Positions 46,201 to 58,293 of a stretch of DNA of 64,000 nucleotides are shown here, piece after piece (positions within the stretch are counted from its first letter, which is position 1; the number at the start of each line of letters is the position of its first letter). The notes under the pieces are model-generated. The model saw nothing but the letters and a program-made list of their open reading frames with translations. It was not told where the DNA came from and did not search any database. Origin of the DNA: Allomyces arbusculus (taxonomy: Eukaryota > Blastocladiomycota > Blastocladiomycetes > Blastocladiales > Blastocladiaceae); contig JADHYV010000033.1 of assembly GCA_027604705.1 (NCBI GenBank), forward strand, positions 181,574 to 245,573, written 5' to 3'. The translations under genes were made by a program, and so were the position numbers.

Positions 46201-47060
46201 GAGGACGAATAAGGTTATTGCCGCGTGCATTCACGGCGCGTGGGTCGTGAGCACCGAGTGTACGTTGGCACTTTGATGTAACGGCTGGAGACGGGATGAG
46301 AACTGACGCGATGAATCCGTACAGGGCTCCGCGCGTGTCTTACCGCCAAGACGCTCGTCCCCGAGGAGCCCTACGAGGTGCAGGGCGATACCAAGGGCGG
46401 GATCCACCACGGGCCGCGCCGCAACCGCGAGCGGCGGCAGCAAGAGGTATCTATGCCGTCAATTTTACATAGCCGCGGCCTCGTCGACGCAGCACTCACA
46501 CCCAACATCAATTTTAGGAACCTTCTCCGCTCGCCGGCACTCTGCTCTATCTGGACCCGTCGATCAGCCCGCCCTTCCTCGCCGCGATCCTGCCGGACCT
46601 CGGGTGCACCGTCACCACCCTCACTTGGTCCGGCACCGCACGTCGCCGGCTCGTCGGGCTCCCTCGCGTGAGCACCGCGACCCCGCCCGCCGTGACCCGA
46701 ACTCCCGGCACGATCACGATCCAGGTTGATCCGGCACGCCCCGTAGTCGCGGCGAAGGAGGTGCCCACAGAGGACCGTGAGGTCTGGGCGCGCGCGCTCC
46801 GCGGGCACCAGGTGGTCCCGCTGAGTGTCTTGACCCGGCGTGTGTGTGTCAGTGATGGATGGGACGCGCCCGTGGTCGTACGTGAGCAGGATCAGGGGGA
46901 GTGGGTGGTCATGGCGGCCCTGTATGGGGTGGAGGATGAAGACGAAGAGAGAGATGGGGAAGAGGAGGTGCCAGCGACGCCGAGGACGCGGTCACAGCGT
47001 GGTGCGCGTGGGAGAAAGAGTGGTGGGCGCGCGTCGGCGTCGGGGGCGAGGGAAGAGTAG
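43202..47060 (+). CDS. BRCA1-type tandem BRCT protein without RING, with TQ-motif repeats (1,217 aa)
   Basis: Exons 43202-45937, 46007-46259, 46325-46446 and 46518-47060. Residues 1-912 are disordered, Pro/Asp-rich, with four repeats centred on SVTQS and late basic patches (KRKAAAE, KKRSS) likely serving nuclear entry. BRCT1 (about 914-1010) has TVTHVLTDVD, C.RRTNK, GAWVVSTEW. The linker PYEVQGD...G..HHGPRRNR (about 1014-1030) matches the BRCA1 linker pattern EV.GD...G..H.GP.R.R very closely. BRCT2 starts at SPLAGTLLYLD. Ser920, Arg978 and Lys981 sit where BRCA1 has Ser1655, Arg1699 and Lys1702, the phosphoserine-binding residues. No RING or ankyrin repeats. Probable phosphopeptide-reading mediator of the DNA-damage response; Crb2/53BP1 or BARD1 type remain alternatives. 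Confidence 0.85.
44200..44640 (+). repeat. Four degenerate protein repeats each carrying a TQ motif
   Basis: Units beginning S(V)TQSGPA.(F/L)SPSL followed by Asp/His-rich sequence recur at about 44204, 44349, 44479 and 44620, spaced 130-145 bases. DNA identity between units is partial, so they are older than the minisatellite in the neighbouring gene. Each has a TQ dipeptide, the minimal ATM/ATR-type kinase site. Confidence 0.8.
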
Positions 47061-47262
47061 AGGAGGAACGGTGCGCGGCGTGTCCATATGTGTACAGTTC
47101 AGGCTAACTGCGCACTGTACTTGGAAACAGGACAGCAACGACAGTGACCAGAGACGAATGGCACAGAGATGGACGTGGTGGACGCCGCCTGTTTGAACTG
47201 GTCAACTCAAGTTACGTAAGGTAAATTTTTTTGATTGAACCTTCAACCACAAATCGTCGCCG

Positions 47263-49062
47263 ATGACTGCAATGCCAAAATTCGCGACCACCAACCGCCT
47301 ATTCCCCGCTGTAGAGAAGGCCCAAGACTTGTCGCAATCTTCTCTCGCTATCCCCTCCAAGATGCAAGGGGCCTACTCGGGCACGCTCCGCAGTTCGCCC
47401 TCGAACCCACATATGTCGCGGTCGCCCTCCAGCCTCTCGCAGGCAACGCACAACGCGGTCAGCGACGACCTACCCACGAATGGCCCGACCTCTGACCCTC
47501 TCGCGCACTCGGGCTGGCTGCTCAAGCGTACCGCGCGCCGGCGCCCCCCCGCCGCGTCTAGTTCATCTACGACACTCGCCAAACGGCTCTCGCAATCTTT
47601 CCTTGGTGGCGGCAGCGGCACCGAATCGGACCTACGCAAGCGCCATTTCCGGCTTTCGGCCGTCGCGACGCTCCCGGGCACACATGGTGCGACCGTGTGG
47701 TGGCTGGCGTATCACGACTCGGCCAAGCGCGACGCACGCGAGAAATGGGGGATCAGTGCTGCCGATATCACCCGGGTCGCGCGAGCACCTGCGGACCCGC
47801 GCGCGGCCGAGGAGACGCGGTACGGGTTTGTGGTGGCAACCGTGGACCGCACGCTCGAGTTGTTTGCGCCGGTACGTGCACGTACCATCATCCTAAACTG
47901 GAGAGAACGTACATTCACGAATAGCTGTCGGTAGTCGCAAGTCGTGCTCGACGACTGGCTGCGTGCACTCGACGCGGCACGGCGCGTCTCGCGCCGTAAC
48001 CTCGCTGCGGCCAATTTGCCCATGGCCGCACGCACGCACCCAACGGGCATGTCCCGCGCGCGCTCAGGCGGCATGCACGCCGAGTCGGCGATTGATGACG
48101 CGCTGGCGGGCATGCGGCGCGCTGATTCGGCCCACGCACTTGCTGCAACTGCCGCACAGCCAACCATTACACGCGCATCCGTCTCGCTCGTCGACATGCG
48201 CGCGATGCAGACGGCGACGGTTACGCCCGACGTTGCGGTGGCGGGACCGGAAACGAGTAAGATCGGGTCGATTCCGGCGCTCCAGCTCTCGGCGCCCGTC
48301 GTCCAACACCAGCCGTCACGAGGTGTCGCCACGCAGCCGGCACCAGCGGCGGGCGGCACGCTTGAGGTTCCCGCTGCCGACGTCTGTCCGGTCTCGCCCG
48401 ACCAGGCACGGCTCAACTCGGCGCTTGACGAACTCGAAAGGCTCGTGCTTGGTGGTGCTGGGAGCAGTGGCGATCCGTCGCCGACCGACGCATTCGAGAC
48501 GATGATGAAGGCCGTGCACGCGAGTGGGGAACGTGACGCGCCGCCGCCAAGGCCGGAACCACTGATGGCTGCCTTGGACGCGGAACTGAATGCGGTCGCC
48601 AGGGACTTGTTGGGTGCAGCGAACGGGATCGAGGAGCATCCGGTGGAGGTCGTTGCGGTGACGGAGCCGCTGCCCGCGATGGCGCCACCACCGTCGCACG
48701 AACCCGAGCCCGAGCCCGAACCTAAGCCCGCGATGGAAGCGCCGTCGCGGCCCATGTCGACGGTCAGCGCGCCGCCGCTGACGCGCCCCATTTCGTCCCT
48801 TTCTGACGCGATCAACCCGCATGGTCACCACCGGACGGGGAGCGATGCGACCGAGGCCACGCTGTTCCACGCGCACCATGATCCGGCCGCGCCCGTTGTC
48901 GCGTCGTCGTCACGGTCGAGTGAGAGTGCGCCCGCAAGCCCAGCATCTGATGGGCTGCCGCCACCAAAGCCGCCAAAACGCACGATCAGTCGGGTTCCGG
49001 CACGGCCGCGGGACTCGCTGCCACCGGGGGAGGATGGGGAGGAGGGTGTTGTGGATCCGTGA
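47263..49062 (+). CDS. PH-domain protein with long disordered tail (578 aa)
   Basis: Exons 47263-47871 and 47935-49062. A pleckstrin-homology domain spans about residues 83-215: HSGWLLKR, a Ser-rich loop, KRHFRLSA, TVWWLAYHDS, then VATVDRTLELFAP continuing across the intron into SQVVLDDWLRALDAA, the closing helix with its conserved Trp. The remainder is Pro/Ser/Glu-rich with PxxP patches (PPKPPKR) near the C terminus that could bind SH3 domains. PH domains bind phosphoinositides or proteins, so a cortical or membrane-signalling adaptor is likely. I cannot name an orthologue. Same strand as DRC3, 323 bases downstream. Confidence 0.8.
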
Positions 49063-49385
49063 ACTGGGCGACTGTGATGTTAGGTGACGGGGAACAGAAC
49101 GGGCGATTGGTGAAGAAACACGGAGCTCTGCAAGATGGAACATGCAGAAGGCACATGGGCTGGACATCGACACGTGTGGATGACACCAACACGACATGAC
49201 CGCGTTCACCAACCTGTTCGCTCGCGAAAACCCATTTTCGTTGCCGTCGATCTGCTGCTGCAAATCAGCGACGCCATCGCTCGAACGTCGGCCGTCTTCA
49301 CGACTTGCTGCAAAATTTTGACCTCCGCGCACCCCGGCGCCCAACCTCTTCCGCGCGCCCCGCTGGCCACCAGCTGCCAGCCGCC
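49063..49385. other. Intergenic region upstream of DRC3
   Basis: 3' flank of the PH gene and promoter of DRC3. No motif stood out, and no reading frame has coding bias. Confidence 0.6.
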
Positions 49386-51305
49386 ATGATGATCGCGCAC
49401 AATGTCGTCGAGCCGACCGTCATTGATGACGAGCTGCTTGCCAAGGCTGTCAACGAGCAGGCCTCCGGCGACGCGGCCGAGATTGCGCGCAAGGAAGGGA
49501 TTGACCTGCACGAAGTGACGTGCCTGCGGCTCGACTACAAAAGTTCTTTCGGGATTGTCACGTCCAGCACGAAATGGAACACGGAAACTGACCTGCAAGA
49601 CGATGTGGTCCAGACATTCTCAAGATTGATAACCTGTGGCAATTTGACTCGCTCACCAAGCTGCAGCTCGACAACAACATTATTGAAAAGATTGAGGGCA
49701 TTGGGCACCTGAAGAACCTCAAGTGGCTCGGTACGGCTCTGCCAATGCTTTGCAACCGCGCGCGTTGCATATTGCTCACCCTGTTGCCGTCGGACACCAC
49801 CAGACCTCAGCTTCAACAACATTGCCGTGATCGAAGGCCTCGACGGACTCACGCAACTCACCGACCTGTCGCTCTTCAACAACCGCATTGCCAAGCTGCA
49901 GAACATGGACCACCTCGTGCACTTGAACGTGCTCTCGATTGGCAACAACGATATTCAGGACATGACGGCAGTAAGTGTATTCTGCACGTGCGACTGCATC
50001 TGCACGACGATGCTCACCCGATTTGTGCACACGGCCAGCTCGCGTACTTGTCCCGGTTTGACAATTTGCGCCTGCTCAACGTCGCGGGCAACCCGCTCTG
50101 CAAGAACCAAGACTACAAGAGCTTTCTCCTGTCTCGGCTCAAGGCGCTCAAGTACCTCGACTACCGGCTCGTCGAGCCCGCCGCGGTTCGTCCCGCTCTG
50201 CTCCCTAAACCATGCACTGGACCCGCACCCCTATGCTCACCCGTGCCCACCTGCTCCCCAGATCACCGCCGCGCGCGAGAAATACATCGACGATATTATC
50301 GCTATCGAAGAGGAACAGAAAATCACGACAAAGGCCGACCTCGAGCGCGCCGCGCTCGCCGACCAGGCTGCGCAGTTACGCTCTGCCTTCCTGCCCGGGA
50401 TCAACACGCTCTTCGAAACCATGTTCTCCACCGACACCGACTACGCGCGGCTCCTACCCCTCGCGCCCGGCGTCCTCGGCGACCTGCAGGCCACCTTCGC
50501 CACTGCGTTTGCGACCACCGTCACCGACCTGACCGCACAGGCGCACGCACACCGCGCATTGCGCGCACAGGAACTCGCCGAGTTTCACGACTCGGTCGCG
50601 TCGACGACGCGCGCGACCGACGCCGTCGCCGCGCAGATCGTGGCCGATTTCATGCACGACCGAAAAGCGCGGCTGCGCGCGGTGGCGGCCGCCAAGACGC
50701 CACGCGATGCCGACGAGGCTGTGGCCAGTGTGAAGTCCCGGATTCAGCAGGCGGCAGATGAGTTGATGGCGCTCGAGTTGAACCAGGTGGAGCAGTTTGA
50801 GGACCTGGTCAAGGAACTCGAGCGGAACTATACGGATTTGGCCGGCGGGATCAAGGAGGTTGGGACGACGGCGTTTGCGAAATTGCGGGAACTCGAGAAT
50901 GAGTTTCAGGAAAAGGTCGGGGAGGCGGTCATGGCGGCGTTTGAGCGGCAGGCAAAGGCCGATTTGGAGGAGGTGGAAGATGCGGTGCGCGATGTACGCT
51001 TGTGTGTTGGTGACCGGATTGGTTGTGGGCGGGGGATTGACCGTGCCGGGCTGGCCGTTCTGTAGCTGCTGCGCGACAAGGACGCGGTCGCGAACCATCT
51101 CACGGGATCGCACGATCATCGGCTCGGCAAGATCGACGCGCAAGAGGAAGCGTTCTCGTCGGGGCTCGCTAAGGACGTGGATTCCAAAATGGCCGCCGTG
51201 CACCAGAACGAAACGACGCGGTCACGCAGCCGATTGCGCGAAATCATCATGTTTGCCGAGCGGTGCCACCAGGAGATTGAACTCGCTGACGAGAGCGGGC
51301 AATAG
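49386..51305 (+). CDS. DRC3: Dynein regulatory complex subunit 3 (DRC3/LRRC48)
   Basis: Six exons: 49386-49542, 49614-49730, 49804-49970, 50039-50185, 50262-50993 and 51066-51305, 519 residues against 523 in human. N terminus VIDDELL then LRLDYKNILKIDNLWQF (formed across intron 1), followed by leucine-rich repeats with SDS22-like pattern (LQLDNNIIEKIEGIGHL, LSFNNIAVIEGLDGL, LSLFNNRIAKLQNMD, LSIGNNDIQDM) and the cap (NPLCKNQDYK, YLDYR). The C-terminal half is coiled coil, with VKELERNYTDLAG and RDKDAVANHLTGSHDHRLGKID matching the family. DRC3 is part of the nexin-dynein regulatory complex that links outer doublet microtubules in motile axonemes, so the organism makes swimming cells. Confidence 0.97.
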
Positions 51306-51452
51306 CCATGCGTGGAGGATAAGGACTGGGGAGACGACGACTCGATTTTGAACAAACGCTGGTAATTTTTATCAACCTTGATTCAGTGCAACCGTTGCGA
51401 CCCCAAAACTATTCCAAAACTAGAACGCCACACCTGCCGCGTTTCCTGCTGC

Positions 51453-54400
51453 TCACGGTCTCCCGCTTACCGCCGCCGTGCACCGCGTACACAGCGCTCC
51501 CTCGGTCGCCGACCAGAAATTCCAGCACCGCGGACACTTGTGCGCGCGTGCACGACGCGCCGTCAGCGTCAACCTCGCGGGCAGACCGGCTTCGACGTGG
51601 TCGGGTGTGCTCACGTACTTGGCGTCGGCGTCGGGCGTCTCGGTGACGTACACGTGGCTCGACACGACGAGCGACTGAAGCGTGGATGCGTACGGCTCGA
51701 GGAAGGCGCGGAAGGCCGGGTCGGCAGTGGAGAGGGTCAGTTCGGCCTCTTGGTTGGTCTTGATGAGCCTAGAGTGGAGAAATTGAGAAAGGGTGATTAA
51801 AGCGCGTCGAGACGGAATCGGGGTGGAGAAAAGCGAGCGTACTTGTCCCGACGCAGCTGCTCGAGCAGCTGATTAGCCGCGTTGCGCACGGTGATCAGCT
51901 TACCGAAATCGTCGGCGAGCGCTGGCTGGTCCCAGGCCGTGGGAGCCTCCTCCCACGTACGCGCGACAAAGTAGCCGTCGGCCTCGTTCTTGTCGGCGCG
52001 CGGAACGCTCAGCACGTGCCGGCCGTGGTCATAGATCTCCTCGACCATAAGCGGGAGGATCGGGGCAATGGCTTGTGAGTAGTGCACGAGGATCTAGAGG
52101 CACGGTGGATGTGTCAGCAATCTTGGCAGAGCGACCAGGAGCAGTAACATAGCAAAGCGTACGTTGGCCAAGACCGACTGCGCGGCCCTCCTCGACGACG
52201 ACGTGGGCGCGTCCGCGTACAGCCGGTCCTTGAGCGCCTCAAAGTAGACGGCTGATAGGACATTGTTCGTGAAGACGTTGATCGCCTGCACGGCCTTGTA
52301 GTAGGCGTGGCTCCTGTACGCGGCCTGCACGATGCGGCTCATCCCGCCGAGTTCGTGCAGCACGTAACGGTCGAGCGGCGTGAGCCCCTCAGCGGGCAGG
52401 ACTAACACGCTCGCGTCGATGCCGTACAAGTTGCCCAGTAGGTACCGGCACGTGTTGCGAATCTTGCGCGCGGCCTCGCCGGCCGACGCGAGCACCTGCT
52501 TGCCGAGTGCAATGTCGCGCGTGTACTCGGCCATAGCCACCCACAGCCGCAACCCGTCGACGCCGTATCCCGGCGCGGCCTTCTTGTCGCTGCCACCGTT
52601 GATGATCGTGTCGGGCGCGACCACGTTGCCAATACTCTTCGACATTTTCTGCTTCTTCTCGTCGACCAGGAACCCGTGCGTGATGATCTTCTTGTACGGC
52701 GCGTAACCACGGGTCGCAATCGACGTGAGCAGCGCCGACTGGAACCACCCACGGTGCTGGTCGGAGCCCTCAAAGTACACGTCGGCCACAGTGTCGTTGC
52801 CGAGGAGCGTCCAGCTCGTGCCACTGTCAAACCACACGTCCATCGTATCGGTGCCCTTCTTCCACGGCCCCTTGGCGCGCATTTCCGGCAGCACAAATGC
52901 TTCGTCTGGCAACGTCCACCACGCGTCGACGCCGCCATTCGCCTCGAGCACATGCGCGATATGCGCGACCGACTGCGGCGTCATGAACGGTTCGCCCGAC
53001 TCGGCGTGGTAGACGACGGGGATCGGCACACCCCACGCGCGCTGTCGGGAAATGCACCATTCCGACCGGTCGGCCACATACCGGCGCAGCCGCGTGCGCC
53101 CGGTTTCCGGGACCATGGCAATGGCGTTGACGGCCGACGTAGCCTCGGTCTTGATCGCGTCAATGGCGGCAAACCATTGCGGGGTCGCGCGCTGGATGAC
53201 GGGTTTCTTGGACCGCCAGTCGTACGGGTACTTGTGCACGTACTTGTGCTGATGGACGAGCACGTTTTGCGCGGTGAGCAGGTCGAGGACGGCGGTCGTC
53301 CCGTTGCCGAGAACGGGCTTGCCGACGAGTTCAGGCAGCGTATCGGACGTGAATTTCCCGTAGTCGTCCACTAGTCAAGTGACCCCGTCAGCTTCTCGTA
53401 CTCACCTGATCGCAAGCACAGCAATTCATGTCCACAACGTACCCGGCGAGAACACGGCCAGCCCGTGCTTGAGCCCCGTCAGGTAATCGTCCATACCGTG
53501 TCCTGGCGCCGTATGCACGAGCCCCGTGCCCGAATCGGCCGTCACGTAATCGGCCGCGACCACGGGACACGGTTCCGTCTTGAACGGCGCGCGGTACGTC
53601 CACCCGACGAGATCGCGCCCTTGCATCGTGCGCACAACCGTATACGCGGGCTCGCCATCGTCGGTGCGCAGGAACGGCAGGTCTGCGAGTCGGTCGACAC
53701 CGACCAGCCAGTGCTCGCTCGAGGCGACAGCGATCACGGCGTATTCGAGGTCGGCGTGCACTGCAATGGCTTGGTTGGCCGGGAGTGTCCATGGGGTCGT
53801 GGTCCAGATGAGCGCCGAGACTGGGGTGGAGTCAGTTGGGCCCGTCAGGAAAGGCATCTTGACGTAGACCGAGGTGCTCGTGTGCTCTTCGTATTCGAGC
53901 TCGGCCTCGGCGAGCGCGGTTCTATCAGAGCGTGATCACAGGAAGATCAGTTCCAATACCAGCGAGCGACCACCGCAATCGTGCAAGAGGGGGAACACAC
54001 TGCGTCGACGGCGAAAAGTAGACGGGCTTGTTCTGGCGATAGATGAGCCCGTGTTCGACCATCTTCTCAAAGACTTTCAGCTGCCGCGTCACATATTCAG
54101 GCGCCATGGTCAGGTAGGGCCGCTCCCAGTCGCCCATTACAGCAAACCCCTTGAACGCGGCCGTCTGCGTGGCCACCGTGGCCGTCGCAAGTGCACGCGC
54201 ACGCGCACGAACCTCGAGCGGCGCGAGTTTCGGCGGCGGCAGCTTCTGCTTCTTGGCCTCCTTGGCCGCTTCTTGCAACGCCTTGTGTTCAATGGGCATC
54301 CCGTGGCAGTCGAACCCGGGCACATAGTGTACGGTTCGGCCCTCGAGCAATTGGTGCCGGTTGATCACGTCCTTGAGAATCTTGTTGAGTGCGTGGCCCG

Positions 54401-54831
54401 TGTGCACGTCGCCGTTGGCGTAGGGCGGACCGTCGTGCAAAATGAACGCAGGACGGTCGGTTTGCGCGGCCTGAATTGCGCAACATCAAAGTTGGTGAAT
54501 ACGATGCTGTTCATCGGGTGGAGAAGGTAGCCGGCGACGCGCGCGTACTTACTTGCCACTGGTAAAGGTCGTCGGTCGTGCGCTTCAGGTAGGTCGGGCG
54601 CAAGCGCTGGTCGGGTCGCATGCCGAACGCGGTCTGCGGCAGCTGGAGCGTGTGCGCGTAGCTGTGCTGACGCGCGGCGGCCATCGTGTCGGGATTTTGC
54701 TGGTTGGTCGTGGTTGCGGTGCTGGAAGCGCTCCTTGATGCGATCCAGAGCCAGGCCGATCGTAATCCATTTATAGCTGGTTTCTTGCCGCTGCTGGTCA
54801 CGGCCCCCATTGCCAGGCGTCGTGGTAACAT
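51453..54831 (-). CDS. ISM1: Isoleucyl-tRNA synthetase, mitochondrial
   Basis: Six exons on the minus strand: 54831-54553, 54470-54001, 53921-53443, 53370-52163, 52093-51843 and 51768-51453, giving 1,000 residues, close to bacterial-type/mitochondrial IleRS (human IARS2 is 1,012). The first 40 residues are basic and lack acids, as in a mitochondrial presequence. The class I signature HTGH is at 116-119 (within PYANGDVHTGH) and KMSKS near 650. Editing-domain blocks WTTTPWTLPAN and GTGLVHTAPGHG are present, as are WCISRQRAWGVPIP and VWFDSG...W. The C-terminal zinc-binding module CPRCWNFW...CTRC is intact. It charges mitochondrial tRNA-Ile. It converges on DRC3 with 147 bases between stop codons. 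Confidence 0.97.
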
Positions 54832-55479
54832 GGCGGCGGTCGCGTCACAGGTCTAGTCGATTCAGGTGTTGGGGCGGCGCGGTGACTCTGCAGGCAGCGT
54901 GCCGCGAGGACTCGTGGATTGGCGGCGTGCGGACAGTGGGGAATGAGCGCGACTTGAGCAGGGGTGGAAGTGATCAACTTCTTCGGGTGGGGGATTAATT
55001 ATAATTCATGCGTGTTTAACGCGTGACCAACGCGAGACCCGCTTTCGCGCGCCGCTCCCCTCTCGCTCCCTTATTGTCTCGACAGCGCCGTCGCGCTCCT
55101 TCGCCAGCTCATCAACGTGGTCACTTCGCACCAGCACGCGATCTCGACAACAAATCGGCGACGCCGACTGCTCCAACTACCCGCACCGCGACCGACCGCC
55201 GTGGACGCTGCAGCCAACCCGTTGACCGGCACCGGCGCCAGAGTCCCACCTCGACAAGTGGCGACCTGATCCAAGCCCAGCCCGCCGCACGGCCGGCTAA
55301 CAGCTGGTGCAAATCTGTTTTTCGATGCGAATGAAGGCGCTTAGACCGTCTCCACAACGCTCGGTGTCCTTGCGCGCTGTATTGAGAACGCGTCCGACAG
55401 TGCTCGGCTTGACAGTAGCTCACCACATGCTTGTGAACCTCAGATCATCGTCCTCCCCCCCCGTCACGTTCCCGACATC
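54832..55479. other. Divergent promoter region between ISM1 and beta-adaptin
   Basis: 648 bases. Contains a short AT-rich island (TTAATTATAATTCATG) near 54996-55011, exceptional in this GC-rich sequence and a candidate nucleosome-free or TATA-like site. No gene seen. Confidence 0.55.
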
Positions 55480-58293
55480 ATGGCGACCGCAGCAGCGATT
55501 GCTCGCGTCACGTCACGCTTCGAGGGCGCCGTCGGGCAGGCCATGACGGCGCTGCCACCCAAGGTCAAGAAGTTTTTGACCAACATTCGCAAGGGTTCGT
55601 TTGTCTTCTGGCACTTTCACACTGATCCGCACCCGCCGCATGCGCTCACCCGCACTTCCTCCGCCATATGCCCAGGCGAGAACATGGAGCTCAAGACCGA
55701 GCTCAACTCCGAGTACCGCGACCGCCGCAAGGAAGCCGTCAAGCGCGTGATTGCAAACATGACCGTCGGCAAGGACGTGTCGGGCCTGTTTGCCGACGTG
55801 TTGAAGTGCATGCAGACTGACGACCTCGAGCTCAAGAAACTCGTCTACCTCTACCTCATGAACTATGCGCGCACACAGCCCGAGCTCGTGATTCTCGCCG
55901 TCAACTCGTTTGTCAAGGATGCCGACGACCCGAACCCGCTGATTCGTGCGCTCGCTGTGCGCACCATGGGCTGCCTGCGCGCCGAGAAGATTGTGGATTA
56001 TTTGATGGAGCCGCTGCGCAAGACGCTCAAGGTATGCGCGCGCATTTCCTTTTTTCTCTCTTCTTTCACGCTTCATTTTTCTGACCGAATCGCCTGCTTT
56101 CACTGCAATTAGGACAGTGACCCGTACGTCCGCAAGACGGCCGCAATTTGCGTGGCCAAGATGTTCGACCTCAAGCCGCAGCTCACCGTCGACAACGGGT
56201 TCGTCACGATGCTGCAGGACCTGCTGTCGGACGCGAACCCGATGGTCGTAGCTAACGCCGTGGCTGCACTGCGCGAAATCCAAGAGAACCCGCGTAACAA
56301 GGATGCCGTCTTTGTCATCAATGGCATGATCCTGCACAAGTTGCTGGCCGCGCTCAACGAGTGCACCGAGTGGGGCCAAATCTTCATTCTCGAGTCGCTC
56401 GCCGAGTACGTGCCGCGCGATATCACGGAAATCAAGACGATCATGGAACGAGTCTTGCCGCGGCTCTCGCACGCGAACGCATCGGTCGTGCTCGGCGCCG
56501 TGCGCGTGCTGCTGCTGTCGATGGACCGGCTCAATGGCGCCGAGCCCGAGTTGGTCACGACGGTCGTGCGCAAGCTGTCGCCGCCGCTCGTTTCGCTTTT
56601 GGCCGCGACGCCCGAAATGACCTATGTCGCACTGCGCAACATTGAGCTCGTTCTGCAAAAGCGGCCAGACGTGCTGGCCAATGAGATCAAGGTGTTTTTC
56701 TGCAAGTACAATGACCCGCAGTACGTCAAGATGGAAAAACTCGATATCATGATGCGGCTCACGTCGGACCGCAACGTCGATGTCGTCTTGCACGAGCTAA
56801 AGGAGTATGCCAACGAAGTCGACGTCGAGTTTGTGCGCAAGGCCATTCGCGCGATTGGCACGTGCGCGATCAAGATCGAGGCCGCGGCCGAACCCTGCGT
56901 TGGCACCTTGCTCGACCTGATCCGCACGCGCGTGAGCCACGTCGTGCAAGAGGCCATGGTCGTCGTCAAGGATATTTTCCGCAAGTACCCGGGCCGGTAC
57001 GAGGGGATTATCCCGGTCCTCTGCGAGCACCTCGACGTGCTCGACGAAGAAGAGGCGCGTGCGGCCCTCCTATGGATGGTCGGTGAGTACGCGGACCGGA
57101 TTGCCAATGCAAGCGACCTGCTGCAAGTCTTTGTCGATGGGTTCAAGGACGAGCATGTGACTGTGCAACTGCAGCTGCTCACGGCCACGATCAAGTGTTT
57201 CCTGCGCCGCCCGGAGGCGCAGCCGCTCGTGCAACACGTCCTGCAGCTCGCGACCGCGTCGGAATTGCCGGACTTGCGCGACCGCGCGTTCGTCTACTGG
57301 CGGCTCCTGTCGTCGGGCGCGAGTGTCGCGGCCATCATGGGGCCGTGCCCGCCGATCGAGTACGAGGCGGCCGAACAATTGTCGCCGGCGCTGCTTGCGG
57401 AACTCACGCAGAACCTCGGGTCGCTCGCGGCCGTCTGGCAAAAGCCCGTCAGTACCGTCTCCCCCGCCAAGGCGCTCGCGGGCGTGCGCGGTGCTGGTGG
57501 CGACGAGGACGACGAGGACGAGGACCCTGTCTCGGTTATGGGTGGCGGCGGGTCGATCTCGTCGCCCGCCGCGGGTACCAGCACGGTCGGTGCCCCTCCT
57601 ACGGCTCAGGAGCCCGTGCCGAATTTGCTCGATCTCGATTTTGATTTGCCGGCGCCGTTGCCGCCGCCCAGTAACTCGACGTCCGTGGGCGGGTCCACGG
57701 CCGCGTCGCCCATGCCCGCGGCGATCCCGCCGCCGGCGTCGCTGCTCGATTTGCTCGGCTCGAGCCCGCCCATGCCCATGGCTGTGCCCAACGTGGGTAC
57801 AGGCATGAACTCGCTCGCGGGTCTGTCGACGAGCCCGATTCTTGGCGCGGGCACCAGTCTGGGCTTGCCACCGGCGTCGGCGCAGCCCACCAAGTCGGTC
57901 CTGCTCACGAAGGAACAGGGTAACGGGCTTGAAATCCTCGGTGCGTTCACGGGCGGCCCGCCCAGCAACACGGCCCCACCGGCGTGGACGCTCGAGTTGG
58001 TCAACCATACCTTTGCACCGCTCGCAGATTTTGCGATCCAGTTCAACACGAACGCGCTCGGTCTTGCGCCGGCGCAGCCGCTCGAGTCCGTTATGGCCGC
58101 GTCAATCGTTCCTGCGAATGGTGGGCGCGTGGCCGCGGTCTTGCCGCTGACGGTCGGGAACTCGGCAATGCGCAGTGCCGGTGGCGCCGTCACGGATCAG
58201 GTGCAGGCCGCGGTCAAGTCGTCAGCCGGGATTGTCTATTTTGCAGGCGCAGTGCCCGGCGCGTGGATGGCGGCGGCGGGGGTCGGCATGTAA
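55480..58293 (+). CDS. APL2: Beta-adaptin of AP-1/AP-2 clathrin adaptor
   Basis: Exons 55480-55594, 55676-56031 and 56113-58293, 883 residues. The trunk (about residues 38-575) is nearly colinear with AP1B1/AP2B1: [88 protein letters not shown]. The hinge carries clathrin-box-like LLDLD and SLLDLL motifs. The appendage keeps the beta-sandwich part ([10 protein letters not shown] ... [21 protein letters not shown]) but ends at about VYFAGAVP, without the platform subdomain. It sorts cargo at the trans-Golgi/endosome (AP-1) or plasma membrane (AP-2); many fungi share one beta chain. The N terminus is about 20 residues longer than usual. Confidence 0.95.
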
